Assembly: GCA_003142355.1 (NCBI GenBank)
Contig: PLMF01000317.1
Location: 2,746 to 10,045 of the forward strand
Source: Bryobacterales bacterium
Lineage (GTDB): Bacteria; Acidobacteriota; Terriglobia; Bryobacterales; Bryobacteraceae
DNA length: 7,300 bases
Reading direction: 5' to 3'
This document shows positions 1 to 6,488 of the stretch, one piece after another; positions within the stretch are counted from its first letter, which is position 1, and each line of letters starts with the position of its first letter. Below the pieces are notes generated by a model. That model was not told the DNA's origin, did no database searches, and was given only the letters and a program-made list of their open reading frames with translations. The translations under genes and the position numbers were made by a program.

Positions 1-387
1 GAGGGCGGAATGGGCGGCGATCTTTCGGAGCTGCCCATCGCCGCGGCCGCGCCCGAGGCCATGAGCGAGAAAGCCATCACCATTGGCCTCTACGCCGTGG
101 CTTCCGGAATCTTCACCGCCTTCACCCCGGCGCCGCGCATCGCGGGAAGCAGCGTGGTCCGCAAATATCTCGAGGAGGATGTCGAGAAGGAAACCGGGGG
201 CAAGTTTCTGTTCGCCCGCGACATGGACGACGCCGCCAAGGGAATCCTGGCGCACCTCGATGCCAAGCGCAAGGCGCTCAAGCTGGCGCCCCGCCCATTG
301 ACCACCTATGTTCCCGCCACGGGATTGCAGTCTCTGGGATGCGGGCAGGCCCAGAAACACAGCCAGGAAAGGGTGCCAGAGGCCTGA
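1..387 (+). CDS. cooS: Ni-dependent CO dehydrogenase catalytic subunit, C-terminal part (5' end outside window)
   Basis: The reading frame is open from base 1 and gives the last 128 residues of an anaerobic CO dehydrogenase (CooS/AcsA family), which interconverts CO and CO2 at a Ni-Fe-S C-cluster. The segment PEAMSEKAITIG (window residues 18-29) matches the family motif PEWMSEKA, with Ala in place of the usual Trp. From knowledge of the family, its Lys is the active-site lysine (Lys563 in Carboxydothermus CooS-II). The tail GGKFLFARDMDDAAKGIL...KRKALKL is the normal C-terminal domain. Family members usually end at about KRKALGL. Here about 33 more residues follow (APRPLTTYV to VPEA), with no recognisable domain. 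The stop lies one base before the next gene, so translation is probably coupled. The location before acsB suggests that this is the CODH partner of the acetyl-CoA synthase. Whether it is best called CooS or AcsA cannot be decided from the tail alone. Confidence 0.93.
   Translation, partial: EGGMGGDLSELPIAAAAPEAMSEKAITIGLYAVASGIFTAFTPAPRIAGSSVVRKYLEEDVEKETGGKFLFARDMDDAAKGILAHLDAKRKALKLAPRPLTTYVPATGLQSLGCGQAQKHSQERVPEA
378..382 (+). promoter_or_regulatory. Ribosome binding site AGAGG deciding the GTG start of the CooF fusion
   Basis: AGAGG lies six bases before GTG at 389, inside the last codons of the CODH gene. Starting at this GTG gives the sequence (V/M)RALLIFNRERCLACRAC, in which the first cluster motif comes about ten residues after the start, as expected for CooF-type proteins. 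The upstream in-frame ATG at 308 would add 27 residues that overlap the CODH tail and look unlike any ferredoxin. Confidence 0.6.
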
Positions 388-388
388 C

Positions 389-1993
389 GTGCGCGCCCTT
401 CTGATTTTCAATCGCGAACGCTGCCTGGCCTGCCGCGCCTGCGAGCTGGCCTGCTCGGTGGCGCATTCCCGCAGCGGGCAACTCGAGACCGCCATCGCCG
501 AGGAGCTTCCGCCCAAGCGGCGCGTGACGGTGGCCGCCGGTAAGGATGGCATCGACGCGCTTCGTTGCGAGCAGTGCGCCGAGCCGTTGTGCGTCTTCAG
601 TTGCAAGAGCGGCGCGCTCCATCGCGACCCCATCAGCGGCTGGATCGCGCTGGAAGAAAGCCGCTGCGTGGGATGTTTCATGTGCATGATGGTCTGCCCG
701 CACGGCATTCGTCCCGATCCGGCGGCGGACCGCGTGGTTCGCTGCGACGTCTGCCTCGGCCGCGAAACGCCCGCCTGTGTGGCGGCCTGTCCCACCGGCG
801 CGCTCGCAACCGAGCCGCCGCCGGCCCGCCCCGCGCCCGGTGATTTCAAGGGACAGGTGGTGGTGGTGGGCTCCTCCGCCGCCGGCATCGCCGCCTGCGA
901 GTCCGCGCGCGAACACGCCCCCGGTTGCTCTATCACCCTAGTCACCGCGGACGCCCTTCCGCAATACTCACGCCCGCTCCTCTCGTATGTCCTCGCCGGC
1001 CGGATCGGCCGCCCCGCGATCTACTGGCCCGAGAGCGATCTGCAGATCCGTGTGCTGCACAAGGTGGGGCATGCTTTAGCTTGCCAGTCTTTGCTTCTTG
1101 AAGACGGCACCGAACTCCCCTTCGACCGCCTAATCATAGCCACTGGCGCCCGCCCCGCCACCCTCTCCATCCCCGGCGCGGCCCTCGCCGGCGTCCACGC
1201 CCTCCGCAATCTCGAAGACCTCGATCAAATCGAGAAGCTGGCCACCCCCGGCCGGCGTGCGGTAGTGCTGGGTGGCGGCAACGTCGGTCTCCAGACTTGC
1301 GAGGCCCTCCTCGCCCGCGGCCTCACCGTAACGGTGGTTGTGACCTCTCCGCACCTGCTCTCGCAAATGGTGGATCGGGAAGCCGGCCGCCGCATTGCCG
1401 ATCTGTTCATTCGCCACGGACTCAACCTGCGCACCGGCCGCGACGCCGTCGAGATCGTAGGTGAGGGGAAGGTGGAAGGCGTACGCCTGGATGACGGCGA
1501 GTTGATCGGCGCCGACCTGGTGATTGTGGGCAAGGGAATCAAACCCAACGTAGAGTGGCTGCGCGGCAGCGGCGTCCGCGTGAACCGAGGAATCGTAGTG
1601 GACCTCAGCGGGCGCACCAGCGTCCCCGGAATCTTCGCCGCCGGGGATTGCGCCGAAGCCATCGACCCGCTCACCGGCCGCTCGGCGGTGAGCGGCATCT
1701 GGCCCGTGGCATACGAAATGGGCCGTGCGGCGGGAGCCGCGGCCGTGGGGGTAGAGCGCCCATCCGCCGGCGCGCTCCGCATGAACGCCTCGCGGTTCTT
1801 CGGGGAGCCGATCGTGTCCATCGGAGAGGTATGCCCGGAGCGGCTCGATGGCGCATCCGCCGAGGTGCTGGCCAACCGCGACGGAGTGTATCGGAAGTTG
1901 GTGTATCACCAGGGGCGGCTGGCCGGCGCGCTGCTGTATGGCGATATCTCGGGCGCGGGTGGTTTTTATCGACGGTATAGGGAAGGAAGTTAG
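389..1993 (+). CDS. CooF-like 4x[4Fe-4S] ferredoxin fused to FAD/NAD(P)-dependent oxidoreductase
   Basis: A 534-residue fusion protein. Residues 1-139 are a CooF/DmsB-type polyferredoxin with 16 cysteines in four groups (12, 15, 18, 22; 60, 63, 68, 72; 93, 96, 99, 103; 119, 122, 130, 134), enough for four [4Fe-4S] clusters. A Pro/Ala-rich linker (about 140-155) leads to a pyridine-nucleotide-disulfide oxidoreductase domain. Its marks are the FAD Rossmann motif GSSAAG (161-166), IIATGARP (249-256), the NAD(P) Rossmann motif GGGNVG (295-300) and the second FAD motif VPGIFAAGDCAE (412-423). No active-site CxxC or CoA-disulfide type cysteine is evident. In many CODH operons CooF and this oxidoreductase are separate neighbouring genes that pass electrons between CODH and NAD(P). 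Here one polypeptide should do both jobs, in the cytoplasm next to CODH. The stretch at residues 225-233 is encoded by a repeat that recurs between acsB and acsD. NAD versus NADP preference and the direction of flow cannot be read from the sequence. Confidence 0.9.
   Translation: MRALLIFNRERCLACRACELACSVAHSRSGQLETAIAEELPPKRRVTVAAGKDGIDALRCEQCAEPLCVFSCKSGALHRDPISGWIALEESRCVGCFMCMMVCPHGIRPDPAADRVVRCDVCLGRETPACVAACPTGALATEPPPARPAPGDFKGQVVVVGSSAAGIAACESAREHAPGCSITLVTADALPQYSRPLLSYVLAGRIGRPAIYWPESDLQIRVLHKVGHALACQSLLLEDGTELPFDRLIIATGARPATLSIPGAALAGVHALRNLEDLDQIEKLATPGRRAVVLGGGNVGLQTCEALLARGLTVTVVVTSPHLLSQMVDREAGRRIADLFIRHGLNLRTGRDAVEIVGEGKVEGVRLDDGELIGADLVIVGKGIKPNVEWLRGSGVRVNRGIVVDLSGRTSVPGIFAAGDCAEAIDPLTGRSAVSGIWPVAYEMGRAAGAAAVGVERPSAGALRMNASRFFGEPIVSIGEVCPERLDGASAEVLANRDGVYRKLVYHQGRLAGALLYGDISGAGGFYRRYREGS
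1063..1085 (+). repeat. Copy 1 of 23-bp imperfect palindromic repeat, in frame inside the oxidoreductase
   Basis: Identical over 23 bases to 4176-4198. The core GGCATGCTTTAGCTTGCC folds back on itself with arms GGCATGCT and AGCTTGCC, one T-T mismatch and a very small loop. It is read in frame as VGHALAC (residues 226-232 of the fusion protein). Codons here and just after it (GCT TTA GCT TGC CAG TCT TTG CTT CTT GAA) are unlike the C/G-ending codons around them, which suggests sequence of foreign or repeat origin. Confidence 0.85.
1981..1989 (+). promoter_or_regulatory. Ribosome binding site GGAAGGAAG for acsB
   Basis: A purine-rich Shine-Dalgarno stretch embedded in the last codons of the fusion gene, seven bases before the acsB ATG at 1997. 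It supports that start and coupled translation. Confidence 0.6.
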
Positions 1994-1996
1994 CCA

Positions 1997-4174
1997 ATGT
2001 CCAAGATCATCGCAGAAGCGGCTATCCGCGGCGCGTACGCTTGTATGAACCGGGCGGAGGCCATGTTGTCGGAAGCCATCGAGCGTCATGGCCGCGCCAC
2101 CCGCATCGCCTTCCCCGACACCGCTTATGCCCTGCCCGTGATCCTGGCGCTGGTGGGCAAGCGGGTCGAGAAACTGGGCGACCTGGAGGAGGCCTTGCAG
2201 ACGGCGCGCACCTGGCTCCCGGCGCCGCCCACGGAAAAGCTTTGGCTCCCCTATCTTGGCGGAACGCTGGATGCCGGGGCGGCTACCTTGGTGGCACATG
2301 AAGCGGTCGAGGCCATGAAGCCGAGTCTGGCGTTCGACTTCTGGCTGGGCCCCACGCCCGACAGCATCCTGCGCGAGCAAGGCATCAAGCTGGTGGACGG
2401 CCGCATGCCGGGCTTCGCCGCCTGCGTGGGCGCCGCGCCCAACGACGAGGTGGCCGAGCAACTGGCGCGCGATCTGCAAGAGCGCAACATCCTGGTCTTC
2501 ATGGGGGGCAATACCCGCGGCGAGACCATGGCCGCCCAACTCCACCGCCGGGGCGTCGAAATGAACTGGGAGACTTTCCTGGTTCCCTATGGGCCCGATA
2601 CGTCATCCATCGTTCACGCTCTGGGCTTCGCCTGCCGCGCCGCATTCACTTTCGGCGGGCTGCGGCCGGGCGGCCTCAAGGAGACGCGTGAGATTCTTCT
2701 CTACAACAAGCGGCGAGTCATGGCCTTCGTTCTGGCTTTGGGCGAGGTGGACGACGAGAAGTACGCCACCGCCGCGGGCGCCATCAACTTCGGCTTCCCG
2801 GTGATCGCCGACACCGATATCCCCGAGATTCTACCCAGCGGCATCTGCACCTACGAGCACGTCGTGGCCAATGTGGCGCACCGCGACATGCCGTCCCGCG
2901 CCGTCGAGGTGCGCGGGGTGAAGATCCGAACCGTCGAGATCCCCATCCCGGTCCGGCACGGCCCCGCTTTCGAAGGAGAGCGGGTCCGCAAAGAGGATGT
3001 CGCGGTCGAGTTCGGCGGCAAGTACACGCGATGTTTCGAGTACTTGGCGAGCCGTCCCATGGACCGGCTGCAGGACGGGCTCATCCGCGTGGTGGGTCCC
3101 GAGATCGCCGGCGTGGCGGAGGGCGCGCGCCTGCCGCTGGCCATCTTCGTCGAGGTGGCCGGCCGCAAGATGCAGCCCGAGTTCGAATCCATCCTCGAGC
3201 GGCACATTCATTCTTTCCTGTCCGAACCGATGGGCGTGATGCACCTGGGCCAGCGCGATTCCGTCTGGCTCCGCATCTCCAAGAAAGCGCGCGATGCCGG
3301 GTTCCGCATCGAGCACCTCGGAACCGTACTGCTGCACAAGCTCCGCAACGACTTCCCGTCGATCGTCGACAAAGTGCAGGTGACTCTGTTCACCAATTCC
3401 GACGATGTCGAGAAGCTCTATCCGGAGGCTGCCGCCGCCTACCAGCATCGCGATGAGCGCATGGGGGCGCTTACCGATGAGAGCGTGGATATCTTCTATT
3501 CCTGCGCCCTGTGCCAGAGTTACGCGCCCAATCACGTCTGCATCATCACGCCCGAACGCCTGGGTCTGTGCGGGGCCTATAACTGGCTCGACGGAAAAGC
3601 CGCTTACGAAATGAATCCCAATGGAGGCAACCTTCCGGTCAAGAAAGTGGAAGTGGTCGACCCCGTACTCGGCCAGTGGAAGGGCATCAACGACTTCATC
3701 CGGAACGCCTCCAACGGCGCCTTTCTCAAGTTCTCGGCCTACTCCATGATCAACGACCCCATGACGTCGTGCGGCTGCTTCGAGTGCATCGCCTGCATTC
3801 TGCCGGGCACCGGCGGCATCATGATCGTCGACCGCGAATTCTCCGGGCAGACCCCGGTGGGGATGACCTTCTCCTCTTTGGCCGAGATGACGGGAGGCGG
3901 GCAACAGACGCCGGGCTTCATCGGCATCGGCACGCTCTACATCCTGTCGAAGAAGTTCATCAGCGCCGATGGCGGCCTGGCGCGCCTGGTCTGGACCACG
4001 ACTCGCGTGAAGCAGAAGCTGGGCGAGAAGTTACGGCAGCGGTGCGAAGAAATCGGACAGCCGGACCTCTACGGCAAGATCGCCGATGAGACCATCTGCA
4101 CCGAACTGGAGCCGCTCATCGAGCATCTGGCGGCGGTCGAGCACCCCGCGCTGGCGCTGGGTGAGATGATTTAG
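1997..4174 (+). CDS. acsB: Acetyl-CoA synthase, CODH/ACS beta subunit
   Basis: A 725-residue protein, close to the 729 residues of Moorella thermoacetica AcsB. It therefore has the N-terminal CODH-contacting domain that archaeal CdhC lacks. It makes or cleaves acetyl-CoA from CO, CoA and the methyl group delivered by the corrinoid protein. The A-cluster ligands are all present: Cys503, Cys506, Cys515 and Cys525 (CALC, then HVC, then GLC) for the [4Fe-4S] cubane, and the Cys592-Gly593-Cys594 motif (TSCGCFEC) for the distal nickel. They sit at a constant offset of three from the Moorella positions 506, 509, 518, 528 and 595-597. The segment from SGQTPVGMTFSSLAEM to GGGQQTPGFIGIG is the usual C-terminal signature. 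The gene follows the fusion gene by three bases. No frameshift or missing ligand is seen, so the enzyme looks functional. Confidence 0.97.
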   Translation: MSKIIAEAAIRGAYACMNRAEAMLSEAIERHGRATRIAFPDTAYALPVILALVGKRVEKLGDLEEALQTARTWLPAPPTEKLWLPYLGGTLDAGAATLVAHEAVEAMKPSLAFDFWLGPTPDSILREQGIKLVDGRMPGFAACVGAAPNDEVAEQLARDLQERNILVFMGGNTRGETMAAQLHRRGVEMNWETFLVPYGPDTSSIVHALGFACRAAFTFGGLRPGGLKETREILLYNKRRVMAFVLALGEVDDEKYATAAGAINFGFPVIADTDIPEILPSGICTYEHVVANVAHRDMPSRAVEVRGVKIRTVEIPIPVRHGPAFEGERVRKEDVAVEFGGKYTRCFEYLASRPMDRLQDGLIRVVGPEIAGVAEGARLPLAIFVEVAGRKMQPEFESILERHIHSFLSEPMGVMHLGQRDSVWLRISKKARDAGFRIEHLGTVLLHKLRNDFPSIVDKVQVTLFTNSDDVEKLYPEAAAAYQHRDERMGALTDESVDIFYSCALCQSYAPNHVCIITPERLGLCGAYNWLDGKAAYEMNPNGGNLPVKKVEVVDPVLGQWKGINDFIRNASNGAFLKFSAYSMINDPMTSCGCFECIACILPGTGGIMIVDREFSGQTPVGMTFSSLAEMTGGGQQTPGFIGIGTLYILSKKFISADGGLARLVWTTTRVKQKLGEKLRQRCEEIGQPDLYGKIADETICTELEPLIEHLAAVEHPALALGEMI

Positions 4175-4175
4175 G

Positions 4176-4198
4176 GGTGGGGCATGCTTTAGCTTGCC
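4176..4198 (+). repeat. Copy 2 of 23-bp palindromic repeat, in the acsB-acsD gap; possible mRNA hairpin
   Basis: Identical to 1063-1085. It begins two bases after the acsB stop codon and fills much of the 54-base gap before acsD. Here the stem can be lengthened by G4180-C4199 and a G-U pair, giving a GC-rich hairpin with one internal mismatch. No clean U-run follows, so it is not a convincing terminator. It could act like a REP element, stabilising upstream mRNA or tuning expression of acsB relative to acsD-acsC. Confidence 0.8.
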
Positions 4199-4228
4199 CT
4201 CTTCACACCTTTTGAAGGAACCACGCGC

Positions 4229-5152
4229 ATGACTCTGGAACTGAAACCGAAGAAATGGGCCGGCGCCATCCGCGAGGTGACGCTCGGGGCTGGCACCCGC
4301 CGGCCTCTGACCGTCGGCGGCGGCAACGGTCTGCCGCTCCACACCTTCGAAGCCACCTTCCCGCACCGCCCGCTTCTCGCGCTCGAGATCACCGACGTGG
4401 CGCCGCCGCGATGGATCGAGACAGTTCGCCAGCCCTGGAATGGAGTGCTGGGTCAGCCCGCCGCCGCCGCACGCCGCGCGGTGAACGAATTCGGCGCCGA
4501 CCTGCTGATGCTCCATCTTGTGGGCACGCACCCCGACCGCGGGAATCGCTCGCCCGAAGACGCGGCCGCCGACGTCCGTGCGGTTCTCGATAGCGTGCCG
4601 GTTCCGCTGATCGTCAAAGGCCCGGGCGCCGGTCCCAAACAGAACGACGTGCTGGCCCGCGTGGCGGAGGAGTGCCAGGGCGAGGGACTCGCGCTCCACT
4701 CGGCCTGCCAGGAAGAATACAAGACCCTGGCCGCCGTCGCCGTGGCTTATGGCCATGTCCTGGCGGCCGAAAGCCCCATCGACATGAACATCGCCAAGCA
4801 GCTCAACATCCTCCTGGCGGATGCCAGCATGGACTTGCGCCGCACTCTCATTGACCCGCTCACCGGGGGACTCGGCTATGGCCTGGAGTACACCTACTCC
4901 GTCATGGAGCGCATCAGGCTGGCGGCCCTCGGCGGCGATGCCATGCTCAGCTCTCCCATGATCTGCCTGGTGGGCGAGGAAGCCTGGAAAGCCAAGGAAG
5001 TCAAGGTGAGCGGCGGCGTCCACTGGGAGGTGGCCACGGCTCTCGCGCTGATTGAGGCGGGCGCGGAGGTGCTCGTTCTGCGCCATCCCGACTCGCTGGC
5101 CCGCTTGCGCAAGCAAGTAGACTGCTGGTTCGGAGGTGAAACATGCCGCTGA
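4229..5152 (+). CDS. acsD: Corrinoid iron-sulfur protein small subunit, CODH/ACS delta subunit
   Basis: A 307-residue protein of the AcsD/CdhD family. The small subunit folds as a TIM barrel and forms a heterodimer with AcsC. The pair carries the cobamide that receives the methyl group from methyl-tetrahydrofolate and passes it to AcsB. Recognisable family stretches are GGGNGLPLHTFE (30-41), a segment around LVGTHPDRGNRSPEDAA, VPLIVKGPGAGPKQNDVL, and SPIDMNIAKQLNILL followed by IDPLTGGLGYGLEYTYSVMERIRL. A GAAGGAA ribosome binding site (4214-4220) sits eight bases before the ATG. The last 10 bases overlap acsC, which suggests coupled translation and equal amounts of the two subunits. The length is close to family norms (about 310-320 residues). 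Confidence 0.95.
   Translation: MTLELKPKKWAGAIREVTLGAGTRRPLTVGGGNGLPLHTFEATFPHRPLLALEITDVAPPRWIETVRQPWNGVLGQPAAAARRAVNEFGADLLMLHLVGTHPDRGNRSPEDAAADVRAVLDSVPVPLIVKGPGAGPKQNDVLARVAEECQGEGLALHSACQEEYKTLAAVAVAYGHVLAAESPIDMNIAKQLNILLADASMDLRRTLIDPLTGGLGYGLEYTYSVMERIRLAALGGDAMLSSPMICLVGEEAWKAKEVKVSGGVHWEVATALALIEAGAEVLVLRHPDSLARLRKQVDCWFGGETCR
5132..5136 (+). promoter_or_regulatory. Ribosome binding site GGAGG for acsC
   Basis: A consensus Shine-Dalgarno inside the end of acsD, six bases before ATG at 5143. It is the strongest site in the window and fixes the acsC start within the overlap. Confidence 0.7.
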
Positions 5153-6453
5153 CCGGCCTGCAAGTCTTCAAGCTCCTTCCCAATACCAATTGCCGCGAGT
5201 GCGGCTACCCCACCTGCCTGGCGTTCGCCATGAAGCTGGCGGCGGGAAAAGAGTCCCTCGAAAAGTGTCCCTATGCCTCACCCGAGGCCTGTGCGGCCCT
5301 GGGCGCAGCCTCCGCGCCTCCCATACGCGGAGTGACTATAGGCCGCGGCCCGCGCGCCATCACCGTAGGTGAAGAGACGGTTTTCTTCCGCCACGAGAAG
5401 ACCTTCGTCCGCCGCCCCGGCCTTTTCCGCGTGTTAAACTCCGCCTCCGATCTGGATGCCTGGCGCGCGCTGCGGCTTGAGCGTGCCGGAGAAGTGTTCC
5501 AAGTGGACGGCGTGGCTATTCCGGAATCTCCCGCTTCGCCGGACGCCGCCGCGGCCGCCGCCGAGCGCGGTTTTCCGGTAGCGATCCTGGCCGCCACTCC
5601 CCAAGGCGCGTCGGCCATGGTGAAACGAATCAAGGACCATCGCCCGCTGCTGGTGCCGCCGCCTGGCGCGGACCTGGCGGCATACGCCAGCCTCGGCGTG
5701 CCGCTGGTGGTTTCCGGAAGCGATTTGAATGCTCTTGCCACTGCCGCCATGGACGCCACTCGTGCCGGCGTCACCGACATTGTGCTGGAGCCTCCGGGCG
5801 CGGATTTGCGCGAGCTCCATCACAGCCTGAGCGCTATTCGACGGGGCGCGCTCGACCGCATCCACCCCGGCCTGGGCCACCCGGTCTTCCTGCGCATCGC
5901 CGCCGGAGAGTTCGAACGCGCCGTGCTCGGCATCACCAAGTTCGCATCGCTGCTGGCGATCGAGGACCACGGCGGCGAGACCTGGCTCCCGCTCTGGACG
6001 CTCCGGCAGAACATCTACACCGATCCGCAGAAGCCTCTGCAAATGCAGCCGGGCGTCTACTCCATCGGCGAGCCCGATGCCGGCTCGCCGCTCGTGGTCA
6101 CCACCAACTTCTCGCTGACCTACTTCATCGTCTCGACGGAGTTGGAAGCCACTGGCCTGGCTTGCCATCTGGCCGTGGTGGACGCCGAGGGCTTAAGCGT
6201 ACTCACCGCCTGGTCCGCCGGCAAGTTCTCCGGCGACCGCGTGGCCAAGTCGCTCCGCGCGATGCAGGCCACCGAGCGTGTAAGTCATCGCATAGCCATC
6301 ATTCCCGGCTACGTCTCCGTCATCTCGGGCGAACTCGAGGACGCCCTAGGCGACGGCTGGCGCGTATTAGTCGGCCCGCAAGAGGCCTCCGACCTCGCCC
6401 CGTTCCTTCGCGATGTGTGGGAAGCGCGTGACAAACCTCCGAATCTCCCGTAA
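5143..6453 (+). CDS. acsC: Corrinoid iron-sulfur protein large subunit, CODH/ACS gamma subunit
   Basis: A 436-residue protein of the AcsC/CdhE family, near the usual length of about 445. The N-terminal domain carries Cys17, Cys20, Cys25 and Cys42 in the exact CX2CX4CX16C spacing that binds the low-potential [4Fe-4S] cluster used to reactivate Co(II) to Co(I). A short linker holds VTIGRGPRAITVGEETVFFR, followed by a TIM-barrel region (about residues 90-310) that includes ITKFASLLAIEDHGGETWLPLW. The C-terminal cobamide-binding domain starts near TNFSLTYFIVSTELEATG (321 onward) and contains EGLSVLTAWSAGKFSGD. The gene overlaps acsD by 10 bases. It is the last gene of the CODH/ACS cluster in this window; no methyltransferase gene (acsE) follows. 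Confidence 0.96.
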   Translation: MPLTGLQVFKLLPNTNCRECGYPTCLAFAMKLAAGKESLEKCPYASPEACAALGAASAPPIRGVTIGRGPRAITVGEETVFFRHEKTFVRRPGLFRVLNSASDLDAWRALRLERAGEVFQVDGVAIPESPASPDAAAAAAERGFPVAILAATPQGASAMVKRIKDHRPLLVPPPGADLAAYASLGVPLVVSGSDLNALATAAMDATRAGVTDIVLEPPGADLRELHHSLSAIRRGALDRIHPGLGHPVFLRIAAGEFERAVLGITKFASLLAIEDHGGETWLPLWTLRQNIYTDPQKPLQMQPGVYSIGEPDAGSPLVVTTNFSLTYFIVSTELEATGLACHLAVVDAEGLSVLTAWSAGKFSGDRVAKSLRAMQATERVSHRIAIIPGYVSVISGELEDALGDGWRVLVGPQEASDLAPFLRDVWEARDKPPNLP

Positions 6454-6456
6454 AAT
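6428..6456 (+). promoter_or_regulatory. Putative sigma70-type promoter for the toxin-antitoxin module
   Basis: GTGACA (6428-6433, five of six matches to TTGACA), a 17-base spacer, then TAAAAT (6451-6456, five of six matches to TATAAT, overlapping the acsC stop codon). A transcript would start near 6463, about 25 bases before the GTG of the antitoxin. AT-rich boxes at ideal spacing are uncommon by chance in such GC-rich DNA. Promoter activity is inferred only from the match. Confidence 0.45.
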
Positions 6457-6488
6457 CAGGATGGGAACTCAAGCGAGGGAGCTAGAGC

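Noticed and set aside
308..388. Upstream ATG at 308 as start of the fusion gene
   Set aside because: It would overlap the CODH gene by 80 bases, has no good ribosome binding site, and adds 27 residues unlike ferredoxins; GTG at 389 has AGAGG at six bases.
1130..2545. 471-codon open frame on the minus strand
   Set aside because: It lies antisense across the end of the oxidoreductase and the start of acsB, has no recognisable domain and low-complexity composition; it is a GC-rich shadow.
2831..3904. 357-codon open frame on the minus strand
   Set aside because: Entirely antisense to the conserved acsB; His/Gly/Ala-rich with no family features.
4176..4215. Rho-independent terminator after acsB
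   Set aside because: The hairpin has a mismatch and is not followed by a run of T; acsD and acsC need the same transcript, and the same sequence occurs inside a gene.
4031..5116. 361-codon open frame on the minus strand
   Set aside because: Antisense to acsB end and acsD; no motif, explained by codon bias of the real genes.
5434..6168. 244-codon open frame on the minus strand
   Set aside because: Antisense to acsC, Arg/Gly-rich and without a family match.
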